Shown: positions 43,749-54,398 of the stretch, piece after piece | Position numbering within the stretch: the first letter of the stretch is position 1 | How the letters are laid out: each line of letters begins with the position of its first letter | From: Eleusine coracana subsp. coracana | Lineage: Eukaryota > Streptophyta > Magnoliopsida > Poales > Poaceae | Direction of reading: 5' to 3' | Length of the DNA: 64,000 nt | Assembly: GCA_032690845.1 (NCBI GenBank) | Contig: CM064434.1 | Coordinates: 33,076,413-33,140,412, forward strand | Translations under genes and position numbers: made by a program | Notes under the pieces: generated by a model | The model's database searches: none | What the model saw: only the letters and a program-made list of their open reading frames with translations | What the model was told of the DNA's origin: nothing

Positions 43749-46700
43749 TGTGACAACCCTACTCCGAAAAGTAGAGTGTGCCGCACAGGATCGTCTTGGG
43801 AGATGGTTAGCGAAGTAACCATACATAGCATTCACACATGAACATTCACCATTTACAAAGTTACATCACTTAGGTGCATAATATTACAAGTTCAGAGGTC
43901 AAATTAAAATGAGTTCAGATCTGATACAATACATATGTCCTTAGTACATTTTACATAAATGAGCGAAAGCGGTAGAATAAGAAAACACGACGTTGATTCC
44001 TACGTGAACCATGCCAGCCCTATGGCGATGGCTCACTGATCACGGTTAGGGGAGCTAGGGACCCATTTGATGGTCCAATTCTGAGGCTCCTCACCTTCCC
44101 ACACAACCTTGTTACAACAATCACAATAGGTAGCTTGAGGAAAACCTGAAAAACAACATAATCACAAAGCCTAAGTATCTAACATACTCCGCAAGACTTA
44201 CCCGTCAATAGGTTTACTAAAACCGACTCTTAGTATGCAGGGGGCTGACCAGGTTTATTTGACACTTGCATAAAAAGCTCCTATGAGTTCTATGCTGCAC
44301 TTTCATTTCCTTAGTCAAGATTTTACTTTACTTATTGCAGAAAACCGCTACGGTGAGTCTAGCTAGCTGCTAAGACTTGAACATAAGTAAAGAGCAATAC
44401 ATCATAGCAATATGTAGCCATAGCATAAGTAAATCTTAGAAACATAACCACACTTTACTACTTAACATATCATTGCCGCTGCTCGAACAAGAGGTACTCA
44501 TAACCGCGAGGGACGGCAATTCAAATTGATTTACATCCTGCAGGGAAAACCCAAATACATGTCATACGCATCACTTAAGAACACGTATGGCCACCATTCA
44601 CAAGATTGCTATAAGTCGATCCGGGGCCATCAATCCCGAGTACACGTCCTCCCCAGGATACAGTACTTCGTATCCGAGGCTTAACCCATGCACCCTCCAG
44701 CAGTCCTCAAACCCGTGCAACCACCGTGCTATTCACATCACCGCTGGATCGATGAGTATGGCCGTCCAACAATACGGCGCCCAAGTTATTTGGTTTACCA
44801 ATTCCCATATTAAAGGTATGTACTTGGTACTGTTCAATACTTGTCCGTGGAGTTGCAACGATAGGCGCTCCATTTTATCAATTTCATTAATCAAGTGAAC
44901 CATAGTTGAATCTATAACCTACCGTTGACTCCACTAGTTTAAGCATAGCAATTACTAACGGAAAGGCTTACTAACATAAACTACTTATTGGTCATTGCTA
45001 GAGTATGCAAGTGGGTTTCATCCAAGTCCTACCCGTAAAAAGGACTCGAAAATTAATTGGGTATGCACCGGGGCTTGCCTTGGGAGTGGTCGAAGTTAGC
45101 GTCTTCACCAAAGTTCGCTTCAGATCCCGGCTGTTCTGGTTTGATCTCCTCGGTCTCGATCCCTATATGAAATGAACATGCATAAATACGAAGGAATACA
45201 CAAGGTTTCAGGGAGTTCCTTAACTAAAGATGAAATGGATGGCATGATGATTCATGGCACTTCCTCAGCAAATAAAATTATTGAAGTAATGCTCATTCAT
45301 GAATATGTGCACATACCTAAGTATGACATGGCAGCCACTGAATTTGAAGGGGACAAACTTCTAATTAAAGAATGTAGTTTTCAATCATCACAAACTTAGT
45401 GTATGTCTACTCTAAACATGAGCATGGCATAGATAAGGATTACATGGCACTACATGATGATGATGACATGAAAACATAGTACTAAGGCCTAAATTTCAGA
45501 AAGTTTATTTTAAGTAACTTAGCTAAAGTGGCCATATGTAAATGCTAGCACTATACATACAATGACAAAGTTAATTACATAATTAGCTCTAAGTACATAT
45601 AGTTAGTTAGGAACCAAGAGCTTATAAATGGAGATAAGAATTTCTACTGTAAGATTAATATGAATTATTCTTCATGAATATTCTAGAAATAAATTTATTC
45701 CTACTTTTTTTAAATGCACACAAGAAGCAACATTCATAAGGACAAATTCCTAAGTTAACTCACAAATGATTAATTTCGACAGCAAAGGTATACTTAGGTT
45801 GCTTCAACTTTTTCATGGAATTTTACAGGAGTGTACAAGTGCATAAGGAACAGGAATACCAAATTTCATAATTAAATCCCTAGCCAATAATTTATATAAA
45901 TTCAATTACTGAAATTGAAGATTATGCAATAATACTAAATATGCATAAACATGGAAATGTGCTTTTGCAGAAAGTTTAGGTATGCCATGAAATGATCACT
46001 GAGCAAGTTTCATGAATTTACCATTTATATATAATTACTTATCAATTTATTAAGCAATTTAGGGTTGTAACATTAGGGAATTAAATAAATTAATTTACTG
46101 AATAACCTTGGACTTCAACTTGTTTTTTTGGTAGAGGGAGATTTTAGGAGTCGAACAAAATTGGTTTCATCATTTTTGGACTTTTATTTCATGAGTTATG
46201 GAATTTCAAAGTTCATACTGAAGTTCACTGCTATTTACAAAATTGCCACTGGCCATTTCAAATTTCCCCCGCACGCGCGGGGCTGCGCTGCGGCTCTGCT
46301 GGCTCGCCGGCGGCGATCGGCGGCAGAACTTGGAACTCGGTGCTGCACTACGTGATCAGTGACTCGAGACGGTCACGTGGGTGGTGGTGGCCGGAGTGGG
46401 GGCTGTCGGAGCGGTACCGGTGACGAGCGGCAGTGATGCTTGACGGTTGCTGACGGTTGCAGGCGCACACAGAGGCGGATCCGGCAAGGAAGAGGCTCCA
46501 GGAGCATCACCTTGGTGCCGCGGTGCTCGTCGATGTGTTGGCTAGAGTCGGGGTGGCCAGGAAACGGGTCGTCACCATGAGCCCCCTCCGCGCGGTGGAC
46601 GGCGGCGGTTCGGTCTTCTCCAAATTCCGGTGAGAGGGCTGTGATCCTGGGGTAGCACGTCCGGGGGAAGTGAGAGGGGTTAAACGTGCACCAAATTATG

Positions 46701-47604
46701 AAAGAACCAGTGCTGGGGAAGCTACTTGGACGGAGGTTGACGTGGCGGCGTTCAGGCGGCTCAGAGCAGGGGAACTCCGGCGGCGCTCACTGGAGAGGAG
46801 GAAGGGAGGGGAAGCAGAGTGCTTGGCTGCGCTGGAGAGACTTGGGGAGCTGAGCGGAGCAGGTGCGAATGAAGGGAGAGGAGAAGGGGCAGTTCCAGGC
46901 TGCTTTTAACGTCGATCGACAGTGAGAGTGAGAGAGAGAGAAAGAGACGACGAGCTGTCGGCAGGGAAGTGGAGGGAGGGAGCGCTGCCTTCAAGTTCTG
47001 GCCGGTGGCACAGGAGGGTTTGGTGGAGTAGTGGCCGGCGTGGAGTTGCAGTGGCTGTCCTGGCGCTCCAGTGATCGACGGTAGCGCGGTACGGCGGCGT
47101 TGTTGTCGAGCTGGGGTTGGCTGGGGGAAAAAGAGATAATTGACTCGGCTTGACTTGAATAGGGCTTGGGTTTGGCCGAAATTCACCACGTTCCATTGCT
47201 CCAAACTTCACACAGATTTTTGTGTATGCCAAGGCAAACATGTTCTCCAACTTTGCTTTTGGGTGCATGAGCTGAATCGGCTTAGATTAATTTTAAAAAT
47301 TCCAGGACAGAAATGCTATTTTCTGACATTAGAGGAATTTTTAAGGGTATTAAATGATTACCAAAAATTCTGGTACAATTCTCCAAATTCTCTTTTCATG
47401 TGGCCATTCAGAATATGCAAAAACATTGGGGGTACTTCCATGGGTTTTTGTGATGTTTGACAAAGGCCCTCATTTGGATATTCTGGATTTAATTAATAAT
47501 TTTTCTCTCTTTATTCTTTGGCACCTTAATTATTTATATTTTTAATTAGCCCTTAATTAGCATTGGGTTTAGTTAAGTTCCATTTTGTGACATGGGATGT
47601 CACA
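43749..47604 (-). repeat. chromovirus 3' LTR (3,856 bp)
   Basis: Plus-strand ends are TGTGACAACCC and GGATGTCACA. It pairs with 54399-58300. The AT-rich middle (45172-46260) is nearly identical to its partner, whereas the first ~190 bp and the CG-rich block (46265-47110) differ more. A short GA run lies at about 46930. Open frames found in both LTRs (for example 45172-45399 plus) are shared by descent and I do not regard them as genes. Confidence 0.95.
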
Positions 47605-47625
47605 GCACACCCCCCTTAAAGGAAA
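47605..47625 (-). other. polypurine tract of the chromovirus
   Basis: On the minus strand AAGGGGGGTGTGC directly precedes the 3' LTR start (TGTGACATCCC), the expected place and composition for plus-strand priming. Confidence 0.75.
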
Positions 47626-47730
47626 TCTGACCCCGAGATTTGCAAAAGAATGAACAAAAGGGAGGGGTGCGGGTGGTTACCGGTTTTGTGAGGCCAAGAA
47701 TTCCGGAAAGTTGGTTTTCAGAAACTCTTC

Positions 47731-49023
47731 TTATTCCCATGTAGCTTCATCTTCAGTATGGTTACTCCATTGCACTTTGTAGAAGGTGATAGTGCGGCTG
47801 CGAGTTACCCGGTCTTTTTGATCGATGATTCGGACGGGGTATTCGGGGTAGGAGAGGTCTTCTTCCAATTGCTCGGTGTCAGAGATAACCACGTCGATCG
47901 GAGGCTTTAGACACTTCTTGAGTTGGGAGACATGGAAGACATTGTGCACCCGCTCAAGATTTTCTGGTAGTTGCAACCGATAAGCAACGGCGCTATGCTT
48001 TTCCGTGATCGGAAAAGGTCCGATGTAGCGGGGTGCTAATTTTCCCTTGATTCCAAAGCGAGACACACCTTTGTTGGGAGAAACCCAAAGATAGACATAC
48101 TCTCCTTTTTTGAACTCCAATGGACGTCTTCTTTTATTTGAATAACTTATTTGGCGGGATTGTGCGGCCTTCATGTTAGCTTGAATTTGCCGCACCTTTT
48201 CTTTGGCTTGCGTGACCAGATCTGGACCAAAAGTAATTCTTTCTCCTGATTCCGACCAATTCAGTGGGGTTCGACACGAGTGACCATACAAGGCTTCAAA
48301 TGGCGACATTCCCAAACTCTCTTGGTAGCTTTTGTTGTAGGAGAATTCGACGAACGGGAGACAAGATTCCCAATTACCACTATTGTCCAGAACACAAGCT
48401 CTCAATAAATCCTCCAAATATTGATTTAGCCTCTCGGTTTGACCATCGGTTTCCGGGTGATAAGCGAAACTTCGAATGAGAGTGGTGCCAAGACAAGCAT
48501 GCAATTGCTCCCAAAAATGAGCAATAAATTGGGGGCCTCGATCGGAGATGATCGTCTTGGGCACACCGTGCAAGCATAGAATCCGCACAATGTAGAGCTC
48601 GGCATATTGCTTAGTAGAGTAGGTTGTATGGACGGGAATAAAATGAGCAGATTTGGTCAACCTATCCACAATAACCCATATTGAATCGTGCTTCTTGGGT
48701 GTGAGGGGTAATCCAACGATGAAATCCATAGCAATGTCCTCCCATTTCCCAGTGGGGATTTTTAATGGGTGCAAAAGACCGGCTGTTCTCAAGTGATCGG
48801 CCTTCACACGTTGACAAGTATCACATTCGGAGACATACTGAGTAACCTCTTGTTTCATACGCGTCCACCAAAACTTTTCCCTTAACCCGTGATACATTTT
48901 GTTGCTGCCAGGGTGTATGGAGTATTTGGACAAGTGAGCCTCATCCAAAACTTTCTTTCTTAGCTCCTCATTCTTCGGAACAACAAGGCGATTGTTGAAC
49001 CATAGTACTCCATCTTCGTCTTG
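47731..49023 (-). pseudogene. chromovirus pol C-terminal part: integrase and chromodomain
   Basis: The open stretch has no frameshift and is in the same frame as RNase H, separated from it only by the stop at 49024-49026. It shows the HHCC zinc region (H..H then CDTCQRVKADH, about 48800), the integrase core with MDFIVGLPL (about 48725), SDRGPQFIAHF (about 48550) and DGQTERLNQY (about 48430), so Asp, Asp and Glu are all present. A GPF block (YIGPFPITEKHSAVAYRLQ) follows, then a C-terminal chromodomain (VTRSRTITFYKVQWSNHTED). A TAA at 47731 stops it at the end of that domain, and readable codons for its last helix follow. The chromodomain would direct insertion into marked chromatin. Confidence 0.92.
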
Positions 49024-49875
49024 TCAGAAACACGTCGCTTCCTTCTTCCCCATTTTCTGGCGAATATATTCCATTCCCTTGTCCTTCTTTTGGGCTTCAA
49101 CAATTTCTTGCCGAAGGGTAGGAATGAGCGCCAAATTATACAAGGATCCATATGGGATGACATGAAGACTTGGTTCGCTAGGATCTGAAATCGTACAAGC
49201 TTCCATTGAGCAAACGATGGCGTGATTGCGTTGGTCCCTTTGACTCAAGGCATCGGCAACCACGTTGGCCTTCCCGGGGTGATAATGAATTTCCAATTCA
49301 TAATCCTTGATTAATTCCAACCATCTACGCTGCCTCATGTTCCGTTCTTGTTGGGTGAGGATATATTTGAGACTCTTGTGGTCGGTGTAGAGGTTAACAA
49401 GATTACCGAGCAAGTAATGGCGCCAGGTTTTTAAGGCTTGGATGACTGAGGCCAATTCCAAATCGTGAGTGGGATAATTTTGCTCATGCTTCCGGAGCTG
49501 TCGTGATGCATAGGCAACAAAACGGCCTTCTTGCATAAGCACACAACCCAATCCGGTGCTGGAGGCATTGCAGTAAACATCGAACGGTTTTGTGATGTCG
49601 GGTTGAGCCAAAACTAGAGCGATTGTCAAATGCTTCTTGAGTGACTGAAAAGCTTCTTCAGATGCACTACTCCACTTGAACTTAGCATCCTTTTCCAGCA
49701 ACTTGGTCATAGGCTTGGCAATGCTTGAGAAGTTGGGAATGAATTTCCAATAATAACCGGCAAGACCAAGGAAACTGCGAATTTGCTTGACCGATTTTGG
49801 AGCTTTCCAATTCAGCATATCCTCTACTTTGCTAGGGTCCACGGCTACTCCTTCTGCTGATATGATGTGACCCAA
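49024..49875 (-). pseudogene. chromovirus RT end and RNase H
   Basis: The frame has the RT thumb/connection (AEGVAVDPSKVEDMLNWKAP, SFLGLAGYYWKFIPNFS) and RNase H (FDVYCNASSTGLGCVLMQ, about 49580; YPTHDLELASV; LYTDHKSLKYI; ADALSQRD). The first catalytic Asp of RNase H is replaced by Asn (codon at 49567-49569). The frame ends at TGA (49024-49026), where neighbouring codons continue as pol, consistent with a CGA-to-TGA change. The frame differs by one from the protease-RT frame upstream, joined near 49945. Confidence 0.9.
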
Positions 49876-49889
49876 GAATGGAACTTGCT

Positions 49890-51120
49890 TTAGCCAAAAT
49901 TCACATTTGCTAAATTTTGCATAAAGTTGATGATCTTGGATCGTTGTAGAACAATACGGAGGTGTTCGGCGTGTTCTTCTTCAGGCTTGGAGTAGATCAG
50001 AATATCGTCGATGAATACCACTACGAACTTATCCAACTCGGGCATGAATACGGAATTCATCAAATAAATGAAGTGGGCTGGAGCATTGGTGAGACCAAAA
50101 GACATGACAAGATATTCGAAAAGACCATATCGGGTGGACAAGGCTGTTTTTGGAATATCTTCGGCTCGGATTTTTATTTGATGGTAACCAGATCGGAGAT
50201 CAATCTTGGAGAAGACTTTAGCACCCACTAATTGATCAAAGAGGATATCAATTCGAGATAAAGGGTACTTGTTCTTGATTGTCACAGCGTTTAACGGCCT
50301 ATAGTCGACACATAGGCATAGGGTCTTGTCTTTCTTCTTCACAAATAGGGCGGGACAGCCCCAGGGAGAGGAACTTGGTTGGATGTAACCCTTGTCCATA
50401 AGCTCTTGTAACTGCTCTTTCAACTCCGCTAACTCATTCAGAGCCATCTTGTACGGCCTACGAGAGATAGGCGTTGTACCGGGTATGAGTTCAATCTTAA
50501 ACTCAACATCCCTATCCGGTGGCATTCCTGGCAAATCATCTGGAAATACATCGGGAAAGTCACAGACCACTGAAATATTTGCTAGCTCCCTTCCTTCAAC
50601 ATGACACACTTAAGAAGTGGACAGCTTGGGATACGGCAATCGGAGAATAGAGGGGCCGTGCAAGGGTGAGTTCAAATGGATTTCCCGGTCCTCAATGTTC
50701 AACACGGCATTGTGACTAGTCATCCATTTCATACCAAGAATGATGTCGACGCTTTGGCCATCTAAGATGATTAGGGAAGTGGGGTATATGTTGTTTGCTA
50801 GCTTAAGTGGCACTTTCCTTAACTCAGGATGAGCTCTTATTTTTCCACCAGGAGACATGATGATGTACGGTGTTCCCATAGTGGTGGGGGTAATTTTCAA
50901 ATGATTTGCACATGCTTGACTAATGAAATCATGCGTTGCTCCTGAATCGAAAAGAACCATGGCAGCATGTTGGTTGATCGAGAACGTACCGGCGAGAATG
51001 GGTTCTCCAGCTTGGGTCTCTTCAACCGTGGTATAGTTGACTCGGCCATTCTTGTGTGTGGGGTAGACGACTGAGGACGACTCCCATTGCGCCATTGTTG
51101 TTGCCGCTGTTGTGGTTGTT
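49890..51120 (-). pseudogene. chromovirus protease and reverse transcriptase
   Basis: The protease region has AAMVLFDSGATHDFIS (about 50945) with the catalytic DSG intact and an IILGMKW flap-end block. A stop TAA at 50610-50612 separates it from RT in the same frame. RT has FPDDLPGMPPDR, CPALFVKKKD, VDYRPLNAVTIKNKYPL, KIDLRSGYHQI and an intact FIDDILIYS (about 50010). A single-base deletion near 49945 shifts the end of RT out of frame. Upstream, near 51080, a one-base change separates it from gag, and this pair of shifts restores the gag frame for RNase H and integrase. Confidence 0.9.
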
Positions 51121-52197
51121 GTTGTTATTGTTCCCAGAAGTGTTGGAGTTGTTGTTGTTGCTCGGGTTACGCTTCGGGAACCGACACTCCTTAGCAAAAT
51201 GACCGGTGCGGCCGTAGTTGTAGCATGGCTGTGCGGAGTTGTTCTTCACCACTTGGTTATTCTGCTGCGGAGGGCGCAAACCAGAAGATTTCTGCTGGTT
51301 GCCTCCATGAAATTGCGAGTGCTGCTGCGGGAATGACTGACGAGGTCCTCCTCCCGATGGTACCGCAGCCCGGAATTTCTGTCCGATCAGGGATGTGATT
51401 GCTAGCTTGTACTTGGGCGGTGTGGAGCAGGATGAACTTCCCATAGCATATTTCCTCTTCTTGTCCTCTTGATTGGCACGAATGGCGTCTTCTTGCATGA
51501 TGGCGGCACTCATCATGTCATTGAACGTGCCGGCGATGACTTGTGCCAAGCGATCTTGCAGCTTCGGGGTAAGACCCAAACGGAAACAGTCCTTCTTCTT
51601 CTCGTCCGTATTAGCGTGATACGACGTGTACTGAGCCAGGTAATTGAATTTCCATGCATACTCTTGCACGGTTCCGGAGCCTTGCTTCAAGTTGAGGAAC
51701 TCCTGCAACTTGCGCTTCATGAATCCAGCGGGGATGTGGTGTGCACGGAAAGCTGTGCAGAATTCTGCCCATGTGACATGGTGACCAGCGGCGAGAGCGG
51801 CGGTGAAACTGGCCCACCAAGCACTTGCGGAGCCACGTAGCTGCTGCATGGTGAAGAGGGGCTTCTGCTGCTCGGTGCAGTGGAGGAGAGCGAACTTCGA
51901 CTCCAAGGTACGAATAAAATTATCCACTTCCAGAGGATCACCGGCTTCTCCGAAGGTGGGCGGATGAGTCACCCAGAAGTCGCTGTAGGAGGATTCCCGC
52001 TGCTGCAGTGGTGGTGGTCCGGGAGCTCCTTGACGATTCATGTTCTCCATGAACATGTGGAACGTCTCATTTTGGTTGTGGATGAGCGGCTCCATAGCCG
52101 TCATGGGTGGCGCGTTGGGCAGCAGCCCATTTCCACCGACGTTTGAGACGCCGGTAGCATCACCGACGTTTTCTCCACCACGACGAGTTTGCACCAT
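51022..52197 (-). pseudogene. chromovirus gag
   Basis: Starts at ATG 52197 (MVQTRRGGEN). The capsid region has TFGEAGDPLEVDNFIRTLE, LRGSASAWWASF, VTWAEFCTAFRAHHIP and LNLKQGSGTVQEYAWKFN. A linker rich in Gln, Pro and Asn follows. The zinc knuckle at 51184-51225 reads CYNYGRTGHFAKEC, so the second Cys of CX2CX4HX4C is Tyr and zinc binding should fail. An Asn/Gly repeat stretch (51165-51085) follows. The last ~20 residues before 51022 are out of frame relative to the protease, because of a one-base shift at about 51080. Gag would form the particle shell. Confidence 0.9.
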
Positions 52198-52212
52198 CTG
52201 ACACATGAACAA

Positions 52213-52560
52213 ACTATGTTAGCCTGGTCATCACATGAGACAATATGATAACAAGGCTATGACATGGTAACGAAATAAAATTTCAGATTGCTCATAATTG
52301 AAAGGCTCGGCAAGTAAACGGTGCGGATACAAAAGATAACTTAATTCCATAACTTCCAACACCATAGGCAACATAATTATGATAAAAACCATGGATACAT
52401 GTGATGCAACTTCGATACACAGTAAGTCTTTGGTTACATCACTCAGAACATGACACCACACAATCTCGGAGAGCTTAGGTTACAGCTTAGGTTAGCATTA
52501 CTAGCGCTATGCACATACAACTACGATGTCTCACGAGATCTCCACCCTACGTACATACTA
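52213..52560. other. spacer between coiled-coil frame and gag
   Basis: Untranslated as far as I can see; no supported gene on either strand. Confidence 0.5.
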
Positions 52561-52568
52561 CTACTCAA

Positions 52569-53234
52569 TCACCCAACATGGCTATCACCATCGCACTCCA
52601 TGTCCATATCACCCGGTCTAGGGGGTGCTTCGAAGTCAATGCTGGAGTCACCGTTCTCACTCAGATCAGAATCATCGGGGGGAATCACTACGAGTGGAAT
52701 GGGTGGCTCATCGTTAAGGATGGCGTTCAGCTGGCCATTAGCAGCTTGGAGATGTCCGATGAGCTGCTCTTGCTGTGCGATGATCACGTGAGCGTCGTTG
52801 AGGTTCCCTTCCATGACATCACGCGCATCTTGAGCTTCTTCACGCTGAGCCTGTAGCTCACTTTTCTCCTCCAACAGAGCAGTAACCTAACCATGAAGAG
52901 AGTAAATCTCCTGTTGGGCAGTGGTGAGCTGGGCGTTGCGTTGGTTCAGTTGCTCCTGCAACTGATCGCTTGCATCGCCCTCGATGATGAGCTGCGCATC
53001 ATGGAGTTGCTCGAAAAGATCGGCCCGCTCCAACTCGCTAGTGTGTAGCTTGTCCTCAAGATATAAAATCTTAGCATCATGCTTCGCAAGCTGGGCATCA
53101 CGGGCAACAAGTGTGGACTGTAGCGCTTCGCGCTCTCGTTCCAACTCGAGAATGCGGGCGGCAAGGTACTCGGGGTCCTTCGCGAGCTTGCCAACATCCA
53201 TCTGCCGGAATAAAGTTTTGCAAGGGGGAGTCAA
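52569..53234 (-). pseudogene. extra coiled-coil frame upstream of gag, one nonsense codon
   Basis: A single minus-strand frame of 222 codons, including the terminal stop, lies between the primer site and gag. An N-terminal segment (FRQMDVGKLAKDPEYLAARI) precedes a long heptad-rich region (ILELEREREALQSTLVARD; DAKILYLEDKLHTSELE; QLQEQLNQRNAQLTTAQQEI), then after TAG (52887-52889) LLEEKSELQAQREEAQD and IIAQQEQLIGHLQ, and an acidic tail (PPDDSDLSENGDSS). No enzyme motif is visible. It is not part of the standard gag-pol set of the lineage, so it is an additional frame carried by the element. A structural or RNA-packaging role is possible but unproven. Confidence 0.75.
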
Positions 53235-54383
53235 AACTTAATATTTTACTAAGCACACATGCTTAAAATAGCATAAGGAATGATTGGTAAAAGAAAAGAC
53301 ACGAGGTTCCCGATCCGTTCAACAACCGGTAACGATGAATTTCTGCGGTCGATGGAGTGAACCGCAGAAACGGGAAAAAACGCTTAGTTTCTAGACAAAA
53401 TTAAAATTTTTGTGTTTAACAACTGTTGTGGAGAATTTCATCATCTTTCCAACGCATACTCACACATCTCCATCCAATAAATTCTCTGGGAGTTAGGATC
53501 ATCCAAAGACAGGGGACAGAAATGAAGCAATCTCTGACTTCCAGAAACAAAGGCTACTGTTTTTGCAAAATTCGACCCAGTTCCAGAATTTTCCATGACA
53601 AAGTTCCTAAACCAAACTTGTAGAGAAAAACCTCTGCTTTCCAACGAGTACTTATTCGCCTTCATTGAATTAAAATTGATGAAGTTATGCTTGTTTTAGT
53701 GAAACTGACTTTTCTGGCAAAGTTGGGTTTATATCGGTTGAGTTCAAGTTTTTGGTTTAGGTGCCATAGGGATTTAACTTCGCTCAAATCTGAGTCATTT
53801 CACATGTTTGCAATATTAGTGACCTTTTCACATGATTTAGTGAAGGTGAGTGCATATGGTATGCATGAATGCCAAATGCTCAATATGACGATTTCCTACA
53901 TCCTCACAAAAAGAAAACTTGACCGAATATATAGATCGATCCTTTCGGTGGCACACACACATCTCACATATTTCTAAGCGAACTACACGTGGTTAGTATA
54001 CCTGCAAGAGATCCATTTCAAGAACAATACATCAAATTCAAATGAAACAAGCCAAAATAACAATGACAGTTTATGCCCAGGTATTCGCCCACCCGAAAGG
54101 CAGCCGACGTTTAAACGCATTCGGTCCGCGCATCAATCAAAGCCCAGGTCTTTGCCCACCCGGAAGGTGTTCGGTATTTATAGCGCAACTGATCCACGCA
54201 TAAAGACATACCTTCGTTGAAGAATCTGTAGTTGCAAGTAAGTTAAACAAACATAACCCAGGGTTAGCTTTGCCACCTACACGACTCTTATATGGGCACT
54301 ACTAGTTCGTACCTCACCGTAAGGCGTAGAAATGGCTTGCTTATGTTTTAAAATACTCATTTGTGTGTAACTTATACCAAGAT
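53235..54383. other. chromovirus 5' untranslated leader
   Basis: No supported gene. Two CCCAGGT(A/C)TT-containing blocks (about 54074 and 54144) share GCCCACCCGRAAGG and look like an internal duplication. The segment precedes the coiled-coil frame. Confidence 0.5.
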
Positions 54384-54396
54384 GGCTCTGATAGCA
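54384..54396 (-). other. primer-binding site of the chromovirus
   Basis: The minus strand reads TGCTATCAGAGCC, an initiator tRNA-Met type site with one change, two bases from the 5' LTR end at 54399. Confidence 0.8.
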
Positions 54397-54398
54397 GC

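Noticed and set aside
45172..45399. A 75-codon frame found in both chromovirus LTRs (also 55859-56086)
   Set aside because: Both LTRs descend from one sequence, so shared openness is not evidence of coding. It has no motif and runs antisense to the element.
46265..47204. Long open frames in the CG-rich LTR part on both strands
   Set aside because: CG-rich sequence is poor in stops, and the frames have low-complexity composition and differ between the two LTRs.
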